DNA of 64,000 nt, taken from assembly GCF_900096945.1 (NCBI RefSeq), contig NZ_FMKA01000002.1, positions 62,001 to 126,000 on the forward strand. The letters are read 5' to 3'. This DNA is from Anaerobium acetethylicum (GTDB lineage Bacteria > Bacillota > Clostridia > Lachnospirales > Lachnospiraceae). The notes under the pieces were generated by a model. The model saw only the letters and a program-made list of their open reading frames with translations. It ran no database searches and was not told where the DNA came from. A program made the translations under genes and the position numbers. The stretch's first letter is position 1, and each line of letters starts with the position of its first letter. Below, one piece after another: positions 42,906 to 52,135 of this stretch.

Positions 42906-45900
42906 ATGTTGAGAAAAAAATTCAAGAGAATGACAGCGCTTATGCTGACTGGTGCAATGATCATCACGCTGCCGGCTTTTCCCGGGCAGATGACAGTCAT
43001 TGCTGCAAATGAGGATACGTTCTATTCCGATGAGCAGACAGTCTATGTAAGCAGCCTGGGCGAGGAACGATCGGTTCTTTTTAATGAGAACTGGAAGTTC
43101 TATTATGGGAATGCGAGTGCCGCCTTCCAGACAGCCTTCGATGATTCGGCATGGAGGACGGTGGATCTGCCTCATGACTACAGTATCGAACAGGAATTCA
43201 GCACAAAGTATGAGGCTGAAAGCGGTTTTCTTCCAGGTGGAACTGGATGGTACAGAAAAGCATTTACGCTGCCGGAAAGCTGTGAAGGGAAATCTGTCAC
43301 TATAGATTTTGGCGGCGTTTATATGAATTCCACAATTTATGTGAACGGACAGGAACTGGCGTACCATCCTTATGGGTATACACCGTTTTCTGTTGATATT
43401 TCAGACTATGTAGAATGCGACGGCGCGACAGAGAATGTCATTTCCGTGAAGGTCGATCATAAGTATCCAAGCAGCCGGTGGTATTCAGGAAGCGGGATAT
43501 ACAGAAATGTAAACCTTACCATTACCGATGCCGTACATGTAGCGCGTTATGGAACCGCAGTAACCACACCGAATCTGTCAACACAGAAGGGCGGCGATGT
43601 GGATGTCAATGTGACGACAACTGTACAGAATGATTCGGATGCGTCGGCTTCAGTAACGGTGCAGAATACGATATATGATGCGGAAAATATAGCAGTTTTA
43701 GCAACTGTATCAGACGCAGGTACCTTAGCTGCGGGAGAAACGAAAGATATCGCAGAAACGGCAAAGGTAAATAAGCCGTCTTTATGGTCGCCTGAAAATC
43801 CGGCATTGTATAAGGTTAAGACGGAAGTGCTCATGAACGGTCAGGTCGTTGATACTTATGAAACTACATTTGGTTTCCGTTATATCAGCTTCGACAGAAC
43901 CACCGGCTTCTATCTGAACGGAGAAAAAGTGAAACTGAAGGGCGTCTGCCTTCATCATGACCAGGGTGCTTTAGGCTCTGAGGCACGTGCAGATGCGATT
44001 GAACGCCAGGTAAGGATTCTTAAGGAAATGGGATGCAATGCAATACGTGTAACCCACAATCCTGCTGCGGATGAACTGCTGGAAGCCTGCAATCGATACG
44101 GTATCCTGGTTGTGGAGGAAGCCTTCGATACATGGAGCAATCCGAAGAATGGAAACAGCAACGATTATTCGTCTCATTTTAACGAAATGATTGAAGCGGA
44201 CAACCAGATCATCGGTGGAAGCAGCGACATGACATGGGCGGAATTCGATGTAAAAGCCATGGCAGACCGTGGAAAGAACAACCCAAGCGTCATTATGTGG
44301 TCACTTGGAAATGAGATACTGGAAGGCATCAGCGGGAATTCTGCTGCATACCCGACTTATGCACAAAATATGATCGACTGGATCGAGGAAGTGGATCCGG
44401 GAGTAGGAACAGCCAGATATATCACATTCGGCGATAACGGACCACTGGCGAACACCGCTGGAAATTCGGCGAAGGTTGCCGAGGTCATCACTGCCAATGG
44501 CGGTATCGTAGGAATAAACTATCAGAGCGGCAGTTACAGCAATTACTATAATAATCATCCGAATTGGAAGATTGTCGCTTCAGAAACGGCGTCTGCTATC
44601 GGAAGCCGTGGAGTATATTATACCAAAGGGCAGGATTCAGCCGGCCTGCAGATCAGTGCTTATGACAAGACCGCAGTAGGCTGGGGGGTCACGGCCAGCT
44701 CTTCCTGGCTTTCTGTCATCAAGAACGATTTTATGTCAGGTGAATTTGTATGGACTGGCTTTGATTATATCGGAGAACCGACTCCATGGAACGGAACTGG
44801 ATCCGGATCGGTTTCAGGAAAGGGCGCAATACCGAAGTCTTCCTATTTCGGTATTATTGATACTGCCGGATTTGCAAAAGATGACTATTATCTGTACCAG
44901 AGTCTGTGGAACGATAACGTGAACACCCTGCATGTCCTTCCTTGCTGGGATGAGGACATCATTGTGAAGGATGCGAGTGGAAATGTTGAAGTAGCTGTCT
45001 ACAGCGATGCCGCCAAAGTGGAATTGTATCTGAATGATGTGCTTATCGGTACACAGACTTCAGAGATCAAGACAACTGCTGCGGGCTATCAGTATCGTAT
45101 GTTCAATGGCGGAACCAGCAATACGAATCTCTATGCGACTTTCAATGTACCTTACGCAGCAGGCACCCTGACTGCAAAGGCATATGATGCAGCAGGAAAT
45201 GAAATCACAGATACCGTTGGAAGAAATACAGTTTCAACAACTTCAGGCGAGGCAGCCTTAGATGTTTACGCAGAGGATGCAGCCTATACAAGTCTTGCTG
45301 CGGATGATTACAGCTTATCCTACATTACAGTGGATGTAGAGGACGCCAGCGGAGAACTGGTACAGGATGCAGATACAGCAATTACATTCAGCCTGACCGG
45401 AAACGGAGAAATCGTCGGTGTCGATAATGGAAATGCCGCTGACAACGACAGCTTTGTTCCAACCAGCACGACTAGTGCAAGCCGTGACGCCTTCAGTGGA
45501 AAAGCACTGGTTATCGTAAAATCGACGGATAAATCAGGAAGCTTCACTCTTACGGCTTCAGCTGACGGACTTGCATCAGATTCGATTACGGTTAAGACAG
45601 CTCCTGTTGGAGATGAAAGCCAGCTGAGCGTGTCATCTTATGATCTGTCAAGGCATTGCTATGTAAAACTGGGAACCGCAGATGTTACACTTCCGGCAGT
45701 TTCTGAAGTAACTTATAGTGATGGAACAAAAGAAAATATTACAATCAGCTGGGATGAGTTTGATAAATCACAGCTTGCTGATATGGGGATTTATGAGGCA
45801 ACAGGTACGCTTAGGACCAAGTGCGGGGATGTAGCTGTGAAGGTTTCCGTTCACGTTCTGGGGCATATTGTGGATATGCTGAATTACGCCACAATCACAA

Positions 45901-47531
45901 AGCCTGGTACGGTACCTGATCTTCCAAATGTGCTTCCTTCTGTACTGGAAGACGGAACAGTGTATGATGAATTCAGCGTTACCTGGGATGCTGTGACAGC
46001 TGAGCTGTTTGCAGATGCTGGAGATGTGGTTTTAGTTTCAGGAATGGCCACAGTACTGGATGAACAATTCCCGGTGACAGCTTCGGTCCGCGTAGCTGAA
46101 GGAGTAAAGGGTGCATCTTCTAATATAGCGCCGAAATATCTGGACTTGACAGAAAGCTGCACAGCGCCTTCAGATACCCTGATATCCATTACAAATGGAA
46201 ATAAGAAACCAGGCGATTCGACAGCAGAGCGTTGGACAAACTGGAATGAAAGAACCCAATATATAGATGCTGCTATAACAATGACCTGGGCAACTGCTCA
46301 TATGGTAGATACGATCAATTTATGTTTCTTTACAGATAACAGCTGTGCGGTTCCTTCAAACGTGAAGATACAGTACAGCATTGACAACGTCAACTGGCTT
46401 GATATTGCCTATGCGTCCGTTTCTCCGGTCAGCTATTTGCAGGGACATACAAGCTACGTGCTTGCGAATCCAATTAATCCGATTGCTGTCCGTGTGATCC
46501 TGACACCGGCATCCGGGAAGGCAATGGGCCTTACAGAAATGGAAGTAATCGGAAGCGAATACATTTATAATGCCAATACATCTGCAGATTTATCGGAAAT
46601 CAATGTTGATGGTACAGACATAAGCGGATTCGCAGCAGATGTATTGAAATACGATGTTCCTGCGGCATCTTCCGTAACAGCCCAGGGGGTAGGAAATGCA
46701 GCAGTAACGGTCCTTCCAAAAGACCGGAACGGTGTAGTACGCATCATTACGGAATCAGAAGACCATAGTGCAAGGAAAGTCTATGAAGTAAATACACCGG
46801 TTGACAAAGTAAACAGCTTCATTGTAAGGCTCTATGAAAAAGTGCTTGGAAGAACGGCAGATGATAGTGAAATCAGCTATTACACCACATCACTGAAGGC
46901 AAAAGAAAAGACGGGTGCAGACGTAGGATACGGATTCATTTTCAGCCCGGAATTTAAGGCCAGAGAATTAAGCAACGCAGACTATGTTGAAGTATTGTAT
47001 GAGACCTTTATGGGACGTGCTTCAGATGCAGAAGGCAAATCATACTGGACAAACTATCTGGATAATGGCGTCTCAAGGCTTTACGTATTCAGGGGATTTG
47101 TAGAATCGAAAGAATATACAGATATCTGCGCAGCAAGCGGAATTGAAAGAGGACAGACTGCGCTTAAAGACCCGATAGATCAAAAACCACTCCTCACAAT
47201 GTATGTCAATCGTCTGTATAGCAAGGCATTGGGGAGAGAAGCAGAATCTGGCGGACTGAATTATCATACAGGAGAGATTCTCGCTGGAAGGCTAACTCCG
47301 GTACAGGCAGCACAGAACTTTATATTCGCACCTGAATTTAAGGATAAAAATCTTTCGGATGAAGCGTATGTGAAGGTCCTCTACACAACCTTCATGGGAA
47401 GAGAATTTGACCAGTCAGGACTGGAGTACCATATGAACAGAATGGCGAATGGTACAAGCAGAGAAGAGGTACTTCTCGGATTTGCAAATTCACCTGAGTT
47501 CCAACTTATTATAAGAAGCTTCGAATTGTAA
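42906..47531 (+). CDS. Secreted multidomain glycoside hydrolase family 2 protein with DUF4214 repeats
   Basis: 1541 residues. Signal peptide (1 to about 35), GH2 sugar-binding jelly roll (about 45-210), Ig-like domain, TIM barrel with GVCLHHDQGALG and acid/base E470 (SLGNEI), nucleophile candidate E560 (ASETAS), then a DUF4982-like part, a Big-type domain, two Big_4-like domains (about 917-985 and 992-1065), an F5/8 type C carbohydrate-binding region (about 1069-1218), a beta-sandwich, and two to three DUF4214 repeats (1301-1541; LYEKVLGRTADDSE, FMGRASDAEG). Likely an exo-beta-galactosidase or related glycan hydrolase on host or plant glycans, held at the surface. GGAGGT precedes the ATG. No sugar transporter lies next to it. 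Confidence 0.92.
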   Translation: MLRKKFKRMTALMLTGAMIITLPAFPGQMTVIAANEDTFYSDEQTVYVSSLGEERSVLFNENWKFYYGNASAAFQTAFDDSAWRTVDLPHDYSIEQEFSTKYEAESGFLPGGTGWYRKAFTLPESCEGKSVTIDFGGVYMNSTIYVNGQELAYHPYGYTPFSVDISDYVECDGATENVISVKVDHKYPSSRWYSGSGIYRNVNLTITDAVHVARYGTAVTTPNLSTQKGGDVDVNVTTTVQNDSDASASVTVQNTIYDAENIAVLATVSDAGTLAAGETKDIAETAKVNKPSLWSPENPALYKVKTEVLMNGQVVDTYETTFGFRYISFDRTTGFYLNGEKVKLKGVCLHHDQGALGSEARADAIERQVRILKEMGCNAIRVTHNPAADELLEACNRYGILVVEEAFDTWSNPKNGNSNDYSSHFNEMIEADNQIIGGSSDMTWAEFDVKAMADRGKNNPSVIMWSLGNEILEGISGNSAAYPTYAQNMIDWIEEVDPGVGTARYITFGDNGPLANTAGNSAKVAEVITANGGIVGINYQSGSYSNYYNNHPNWKIVASETASAIGSRGVYYTKGQDSAGLQISAYDKTAVGWGVTASSSWLSVIKNDFMSGEFVWTGFDYIGEPTPWNGTGSGSVSGKGAIPKSSYFGIIDTAGFAKDDYYLYQSLWNDNVNTLHVLPCWDEDIIVKDASGNVEVAVYSDAAKVELYLNDVLIGTQTSEIKTTAAGYQYRMFNGGTSNTNLYATFNVPYAAGTLTAKAYDAAGNEITDTVGRNTVSTTSGEAALDVYAEDAAYTSLAADDYSLSYITVDVEDASGELVQDADTAITFSLTGNGEIVGVDNGNAADNDSFVPTSTTSASRDAFSGKALVIVKSTDKSGSFTLTASADGLASDSITVKTAPVGDESQLSVSSYDLSRHCYVKLGTADVTLPAVSEVTYSDGTKENITISWDEFDKSQLADMGIYEATGTLRTKCGDVAVKVSVHVLGHIVDMLNYATITKPGTVPDLPNVLPSVLEDGTVYDEFSVTWDAVTAELFADAGDVVLVSGMATVLDEQFPVTASVRVAEGVKGASSNIAPKYLDLTESCTAPSDTLISITNGNKKPGDSTAERWTNWNERTQYIDAAITMTWATAHMVDTINLCFFTDNSCAVPSNVKIQYSIDNVNWLDIAYASVSPVSYLQGHTSYVLANPINPIAVRVILTPASGKAMGLTEMEVIGSEYIYNANTSADLSEINVDGTDISGFAADVLKYDVPAASSVTAQGVGNAAVTVLPKDRNGVVRIITESEDHSARKVYEVNTPVDKVNSFIVRLYEKVLGRTADDSEISYYTTSLKAKEKTGADVGYGFIFSPEFKARELSNADYVEVLYETFMGRASDAEGKSYWTNYLDNGVSRLYVFRGFVESKEYTDICAASGIERGQTALKDPIDQKPLLTMYVNRLYSKALGREAESGGLNYHTGEILAGRLTPVQAAQNFIFAPEFKDKNLSDEAYVKVLYTTFMGREFDQSGLEYHMNRMANGTSREEVLLGFANSPEFQLIIRSFEL

Positions 47532-47544
47532 TCTGATTCAGAAG

Positions 47545-47589
47545 CAGAAAGGCATAAGCAGCCGGATACAGGCTGCCTGTGCCTTTCTG
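47545..47589 (+). terminator. Terminator of the glycosidase gene
   Basis: CAGAAAGGCA with TGCCTTTCTG, inner GCAGCC/GGCTGC pairing, 13 bases after the stop. The T tract is weak. Confidence 0.78.
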
Positions 47590-47773
47590 TATTTCGGCCA
47601 CATATATAGTGCTTTGGTGAGAAAATCCCTCTGGACAAACCGCGCATCAGCAGGAGGCTAGTCGTGTCTCGGCAGCGATCATAAAAAAGATATAATTTTT
47701 GTAAATGTTGATGCTATTATGGTTGATTTTAAATCTAAACATGGTAATATATGTATATAAAACTTTTTTTATA

Positions 47774-47945
47774 TCATAGGACGAACGTACCTAAAACATA
47801 AAAAAATGCTTTGCGTGGGATGTGCAATCGGGCTTGTGGTGCTTGTCGACCACTTTAAATCAGCCTTCCGCACTGCAGTGCGTCTTTGCTCTTAAGAACG
47901 AGGGGCACGCGAGCTGAAGTGGAGAATCCACTTTGTTGAATGGAG
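47774..47945 (+). repeat. Family B repeat, long form
   Basis: TATCATAGGACGAACGTACC, then GCGTGGGATGTGCAATCGGG and CTTGTGGTGCTTGTCGACCA, then CCTTCCGCACTGCAGTGCG and a GAAGTGG/CCACTT hairpin. It matches, in order, the family B block inside copy A1 (1312-1490). The region 47590-48100 holds no gene. Confidence 0.65.
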
Positions 47946-47959
47946 TATAATATCTGAAT

Positions 47960-48023
47960 GTCTCGGTGTTTTATGCAAAATCAGCATAAAAACACCTCGC
48001 GAGACAGGGGTTCTGAATAGTTA
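47960..48023 (+). repeat. Family C repeat, right half
   Basis: GTCTCGGTGTTTTATGC with GCATAAAAACACC and GCGAGAC (hairpin), then GGGGTTCTGAATAGTTAC, the right end also seen at 33.1 kb. Confidence 0.65.
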
Positions 48024-48100
48024 CCCCAAAAGGACAACGCAGATATAGGGGAAGCAAAAACTATACCAGGAAAACAAAAACTCAGGAGAAGGAGAAGTAT

Positions 48101-49333
48101 ATGGAGATTAACAAAACAAAATCGATCAAGATCGCTTATGTTATGAAACCGGCAGTTGATGACAGCGAGTATTCGCGATTCAGCAAATGTGTATTGGAGC
48201 TTGATTTTGGATTAGAAGAGATGAAGGTAAGGGTAAGTTCGGAGGTTGGGGGAACTGAGAACGGATATCTTACATACAGATGGAAACCGGCTTATGAAGG
48301 CGAGACTTTCTGTGATTTCCTTGAAAAAGCAACGCTGAAGGATTTTTACAATAAACTGTCGCCAGAATATGATGGACCAAAGTCCATGCTGGCAGCCTTC
48401 CTGAATATCTTAGTAGGTGATATCCAGCCGCAGTTCGCGGAAGAATTCAAAATCATGATGAATGAGGATAAAGGAAGCACGGATGCACCGGTGGAAGAAG
48501 AGGTTAAGGAAGTAGAAGTAAAAGAAGCAGAAGTAAAAGAGGTGGAAGTAAAAGAAGCAGCAGTAAAAGAAGAAATAGCACAGTATACGGAAGCAGCAAC
48601 TATGCCAGCACCGGAAGTATCCGTGCAGGAACCAGAAGCCATACAGAAGATATCTGAAAGAGAACCGCAATATGATGAAGAAGTCGTATTGGAAGTCATA
48701 GATGAGAAGATGCTCAATAGAATGCTGAATGAGAATGCTTCACTGGAAGAAGACTTTTTGGAAAAAAAGGTTGAAGCCAGCATAGAGGAAGAGCCCTTGC
48801 AGGAAGTGATTGCAGAAGGGACAGATTTGATAATCGAAGAGAAGACGGAAGAGATTACAGAAGAGATTACAGAAGAGATTACAGAAGAGATTACAGAAGA
48901 GTTCCCGGATGAAGAAGAATTTTTGGATGAAGAAGAGTTCCTGGATGAAGAAGAGTTTTTGGATGAAGAAGAGTTTTTGGATGAAGAAGAGTTCCTGGAT
49001 GAAGAAGAATTCATGGAAGAGAATGTACAGGAAACTCCGATACAGAAGGAGCCTGAAAAAGAGGACATAACACTAAGGGAAGATTTTTTGTGGAATAAGG
49101 AAATAAAAGTAACTGTAATCAACTGCGCCGGCAGTAAGAATGAATACCGGTGGGGGACAGGCAGGGATATGTATGAGTTGATCAATACATATGACGAGAC
49201 AAAAGCCTGGGATGTTCCGATGCTGGATAATGAGGTTGAAGATGTTTTCATAAACGGAGAAAATGTTTCAAGATATAAGTATCTGGAAGAAATATATAAA
49301 GATCTGCTCAGATATAAAAGATACGCTGTATAG
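48101..49333 (+). CDS. Acidic repeat protein of unknown function
   Basis: 410 residues. A folded N-terminal part of about 115 residues (FSKCVLELDFGLEEMKVRV, WKPAYEGETFCDFLEKATL) and a folded C-terminal part of about 80 (IKVTVINCAGSKNEYRWGTG, VEDVFINGENVSRYKYLEE) are joined by a very acidic, low-complexity linker. The linker holds EVKE-type repeats, four EITE units and five full EEEFLD units, each encoded by near-identical DNA repeats. GGAGAAGGAGAAG precedes the ATG. There is no signal peptide or membrane helix. No family recognised. The next gene, also unknown, follows at 67 bases and may be a partner. Confidence 0.78.
   Translation: MEINKTKSIKIAYVMKPAVDDSEYSRFSKCVLELDFGLEEMKVRVSSEVGGTENGYLTYRWKPAYEGETFCDFLEKATLKDFYNKLSPEYDGPKSMLAAFLNILVGDIQPQFAEEFKIMMNEDKGSTDAPVEEEVKEVEVKEAEVKEVEVKEAAVKEEIAQYTEAATMPAPEVSVQEPEAIQKISEREPQYDEEVVLEVIDEKMLNRMLNENASLEEDFLEKKVEASIEEEPLQEVIAEGTDLIIEEKTEEITEEITEEITEEITEEFPDEEEFLDEEEFLDEEEFLDEEEFLDEEEFLDEEEFMEENVQETPIQKEPEKEDITLREDFLWNKEIKVTVINCAGSKNEYRWGTGRDMYELINTYDETKAWDVPMLDNEVEDVFINGENVSRYKYLEEIYKDLLRYKRYAV
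48851..48898 (+). repeat. 12-bp coding minisatellite, four units
   Basis: GAGATTACAGAA repeated four times without mismatch, encoding EITE. Confidence 0.92.
48911..49015 (+). repeat. 18-bp coding minisatellite, five full units and a partial
   Basis: GAAGAAGARTTYYTGGAT units at 48911, 48929, 48947, 48965 and 48983, then a partial unit. They encode EEEFLD. Differences are almost all synonymous third-position changes. Confidence 0.9.
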
Positions 49334-49400
49334 GAGCATGATTCTGGCTGAAACAGCCAGAATCTCCACTTGACTTAGAATTGATAACAGGAGGCTTAAT

Positions 49401-49994
49401 ATGAGTGCTGGAAATTTATATAAAACAGAAGATGTATATTATATGATAAAAACGGAGTCTTACCTTCACGTACCTGCAAATATACAAGAGATTGCAGGGG
49501 AGAGAGAGGAAGATAACCAATATATCATTATGTGCAAGATAAATGGCAACGACATGAAAATGAAGTTGAGCAGAAAGGAATATCTGGACAATATTGGCGC
49601 CGGCTGCAAAAAGATCAGCTTTGAGGCATCTCAGATATCCTTTGTTGCGAAGAATAAGAGCAAGGCTTTCAAAAACGGATGGTACCAGGCTGATGATCTC
49701 TATACCAGGGTTTCACTGAATGATGATTATATGGCTTTCACGGAGCAGAATTGCGGACTTGAAGTTGAGGATTTTTTGGCAGAGCTGGCTAAGACAACGA
49801 AAGTACAGGAAAGTTTGAAAGAAGATAAGGAATTTGGATTCTATACTTACTACAGCGACTGCAAGGCGGTACCTAAGGTAGGAATTACAACGATGAATTC
49901 ACTTATGAAGCTGATGAATCATTTCGAGACGACAGGGTCGTATAAATCGATGGAGGATCTGGTTAAGGACAGGGGATATAAGAGGATGAAATAG
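49401..49994 (+). CDS. Conserved-looking protein of unknown function
   Basis: 197-residue soluble mixed alpha/beta protein. AGGAGG precedes the ATG. Features are YYMIKTESYLHVPANIQEIAG, CKINGNDMKMKLSRKEYL, a Tyr-rich FYTYYSD and a basic C-terminal helix. No motif that I recognise. It follows the minisatellite protein gene and ends at a strong terminator, so the two may form an operon. The acidic linker of the first and the basic tail here could complement each other, which is speculation. Confidence 0.75.
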   Translation: MSAGNLYKTEDVYYMIKTESYLHVPANIQEIAGEREEDNQYIIMCKINGNDMKMKLSRKEYLDNIGAGCKKISFEASQISFVAKNKSKAFKNGWYQADDLYTRVSLNDDYMAFTEQNCGLEVEDFLAELAKTTKVQESLKEDKEFGFYTYYSDCKAVPKVGITTMNSLMKLMNHFETTGSYKSMEDLVKDRGYKRMK

Positions 49995-50000
49995 AGGTTA

Positions 50001-50048
50001 AAGATAAGGCTGTCCCCGCTTCGGAAGAAGCGGGGGCAGCCTTATCTT
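50001..50048 (+). terminator. Terminator after 49401-49994
   Basis: 22-bp stem with one G-U pair (50001-50022 with 50027-50048) and a GGAA tetraloop. The T tract is short. Confidence 0.8.
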
Positions 50049-50164
50049 GTGGGGTAGGGAAAAGGCAACAGTCTAGCGAAGCGTTGCAGGAATCAGGTGA
50101 TAAGGGAGGAAGAGGTCGATGATGGGCTGGCGCCCTATATCGATGGGGATAGCTTCCCACCACA

Positions 50165-50385
50165 ACAGCCGTGCAACAGCTCGAAAATGCATGCGCATTT
50201 CCTCGCTGACGGGCTGGCGCCCTATAAAAATAAAAGCAAAAGCCCATGTCCGAGAACAAGTTCTCTTCGCATCCCTCTACGACAGCCGTGCAACAGCTCG
50301 AAAATGCATGCGCATTTCCTCGCTGACGGGCTGGCGCCCTATAAAAATAAAAGCAGAAGCCCATGTCCGAGAACAAGTTCTCTTC
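50165..50385 (+). repeat. 117-bp tandem duplication of a structured intergenic unit
   Basis: ACAGCCGTGCAACAGCTCG, then AAATGC/GCATTT hairpin, CGCTGACGGGCTGGCGCCC, TATAAAAATAAAAGC, GCCCATG and GAGAAC/GTTCTC, starting at 50165 and again at 50282. A partial third unit (GGGCTGGCGCCCTAT) lies at about 50126. The overlapping reading frames on both strands are repeats of one another and have no ribosome binding site, so no gene is called between 49995 and 50422. Confidence 0.85.
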
Positions 50386-50408
50386 CATGGGCTTCCGCTT
50401 TTATTTTT
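50343..50408 (-). terminator. Terminator of guaA, built from the repeat unit
   Basis: A 23-base arm (50343-50365) pairs with 50386-50408 with one mismatch, enclosing a GAGAAC/GTTCTC hairpin; A and T tracts are on both flanks. The left arm is the end of the second repeat unit. Confidence 0.8.
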
Positions 50409-50422
50409 GCACGGCTTTCAGG

Positions 50423-51958
50423 TTATTCAAATTCTATAGTAGCTGGTGGTTTTCCGGTGCAGTCGTAGAATACGCGGTTGACGCCTTTTACTTCGTTTAC
50501 GATTCTGCTTGTTACTATTCCGAGGACTTCCCATGGAAGATCGGCGGATTCGGCGGTCATGAAGTCGGAGGTGTTAACGGCTCTGAGGGCTACGGCATAG
50601 TCGTAGGTTCTTTCGTCGCCCATTACGCCTACTGAACGCATGTTGGTGAGGGCTGCGAAGTACTGGCCGATTGTTTTGTCGAGACCGGCTTTTGCGATTT
50701 CTTCGCGGTAGATGGCGTCTGCATCCTGGATGATCTGTACTTTTTCAGGAGTGATGTCGCCGATGATCCTGATTGCAAGTCCAGGGCCCGGGAAAGGCTG
50801 TCTGAATACGAGGTTTTCAGGAATTCCGAGCTCTAAGCCGGCTTTTCTAACTTCGTCTTTGAAGAGATCACGGAGCGGTTCGATGATCTCTTTGAAATCT
50901 ACGTAGTCAGGAAGTCCGCCTACGTTGTGGTGGCTCTTGATTACGGCTGATTTTCCAAGACCGCTTTCGATAACGTCAGGGTAGATTGTTCCCTGTACGA
51001 GATAGTCTACGACTCCGATTTTTTTAGCTTCTTCCTCGAATACACGGATGAATTCTTCGCCTACGATTTTTCTCTTTGTTTCAGGATCTGAAACGCCTGC
51101 CAGCTTCGCGTAGAATCTTTCCTGTACATTAACGCGGATGAAGTTCAGGTCGAACTGGTTAGAGAATATTGCTTCTACTTCGTCACCTTCGTTTTTACGG
51201 AGAAGACCGTGGTCAACGAAGATACAGGTGAGCTGTTTTCCGATGGCTTTTGCAATCATTACGGCTGCAACAGAAGAATCAACGCCGCCTGATAATGCGC
51301 AAAGAACCTTTTTGTCGCCTACTTTTTCTTTGATTGCCTTGATGGAATCTTCTACGAAGGAGTCCATTTTCCAGTCGCCGGTACACTCGCAGATGTTGTA
51401 AAGGAAGTTGGAAATCATCTGGGTACCTTCCTGTGTATGGACAACTTCAGGATGGAACTGAACAGCATACAGCTTCTGGTCAGCTTTTTCCAAAGCGGCA
51501 ACTGGACATGAGTCTGTTCGTCCTGTAATTCTGAAGCCTTCTGGAATTTCTGAAATGAAGTCCGTATGGCTCATCCAGCAGATTGAAGTTTCGGAGAGAT
51601 CCTGAAATAATTTTGAGGTTGTATCGAAAGTTACTTCGGTTTTTCCATATTCCCTTACCGGTGCCTTGCTTACTTCACCGCCAAGAAGATGAGACATCAG
51701 CTGTGAACCGTAGCAGATTCCGAGCACAGGGATTCCGAGTTCGAAGATTTCCTTATCACATTTAGGAGAACCATCTTCATAAACACTTGCAGGGCCGCCG
51801 GTGAAAATGATGCCTTTAGGATCTAATTCTTTTATTTTTTCTAAACTTGTATCATATGACATTACTTCGCAGTATACGTTGCATTCCCTGACTCTTCTTG
51901 CGATGAGCTGGTTATACTGTCCACCAAAGTCGAGTACAATGACTAATTCTCTTTCCAC
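50423..51958 (-). CDS. guaA: GMP synthase (glutamine-hydrolysing)
   Basis: Converts XMP to GMP with glutamine and ATP. The N-terminal class I glutamine amidotransferase has triad C82 (GICYGS), H169 and E171 (FHPEV). The synthetase domain has the PP-loop SGGVDSS (223-229), [23 protein letters not shown] and [13 protein letters not shown], and a C-terminal dimerisation domain ending PPATIEFE (often PATIEWE). At 511 residues it is the normal length. The start is a GTG at 51958 with AGGAGGA 6 bases upstream. The leader has no purine riboswitch that I can see. Confidence 0.97.
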   Translation of the reverse strand: MERELVIVLDFGGQYNQLIARRVRECNVYCEVMSYDTSLEKIKELDPKGIIFTGGPASVYEDGSPKCDKEIFELGIPVLGICYGSQLMSHLLGGEVSKAPVREYGKTEVTFDTTSKLFQDLSETSICWMSHTDFISEIPEGFRITGRTDSCPVAALEKADQKLYAVQFHPEVVHTQEGTQMISNFLYNICECTGDWKMDSFVEDSIKAIKEKVGDKKVLCALSGGVDSSVAAVMIAKAIGKQLTCIFVDHGLLRKNEGDEVEAIFSNQFDLNFIRVNVQERFYAKLAGVSDPETKRKIVGEEFIRVFEEEAKKIGVVDYLVQGTIYPDVIESGLGKSAVIKSHHNVGGLPDYVDFKEIIEPLRDLFKDEVRKAGLELGIPENLVFRQPFPGPGLAIRIIGDITPEKVQIIQDADAIYREEIAKAGLDKTIGQYFAALTNMRSVGVMGDERTYDYAVALRAVNTSDFMTAESADLPWEVLGIVTSRIVNEVKGVNRVFYDCTGKPPATIEFE

Positions 51959-52008
51959 AAATCTTCCTCCTGATTTTTCGTTTGATTATTGGTAACATCT
52001 AATTTATT

Positions 52009-52037
52009 ATTATATGTTATGAAAGTTGCATTGACAA
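52009..52037 (-). promoter_or_regulatory. Promoter of guaA
   Basis: Reading the minus strand: TTGTCA (52037-52032), 17-base spacer, TATAAT (52014-52009). Confidence 0.78.
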
Positions 52038-52135
52038 GGGAGAAATGATTGAAAATCTTTTTACAGGCGCCAAACTTATAACATCAGAAGCCCGATAAAT
52101 AGACAAGTTGCCTAATTCAAGGACAGAATGCAAGT

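Noticed and set aside
48346-49251. Long serine-rich reading frame on the minus strand
   Set aside because: It is the antisense of the acidic repeat protein; the Ser runs mirror Glu codons and there is no ribosome binding site.
50165-50385. Two 117-bp direct repeats resembling a short CRISPR array
   Set aside because: Units are contiguous with no unique spacers of constant length, and no cas genes are present; it is a tandem duplication.
50097-50468. Overlapping plus- and minus-strand frames between 49995 and guaA
   Set aside because: Their translations are simple repeats of the tandem unit and carry no start signal; terminator and repeat explain the region.
51959-52037. Purine riboswitch before guaA
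   Set aside because: The leader is short and no three-way junction with the conserved loop sequences is visible.
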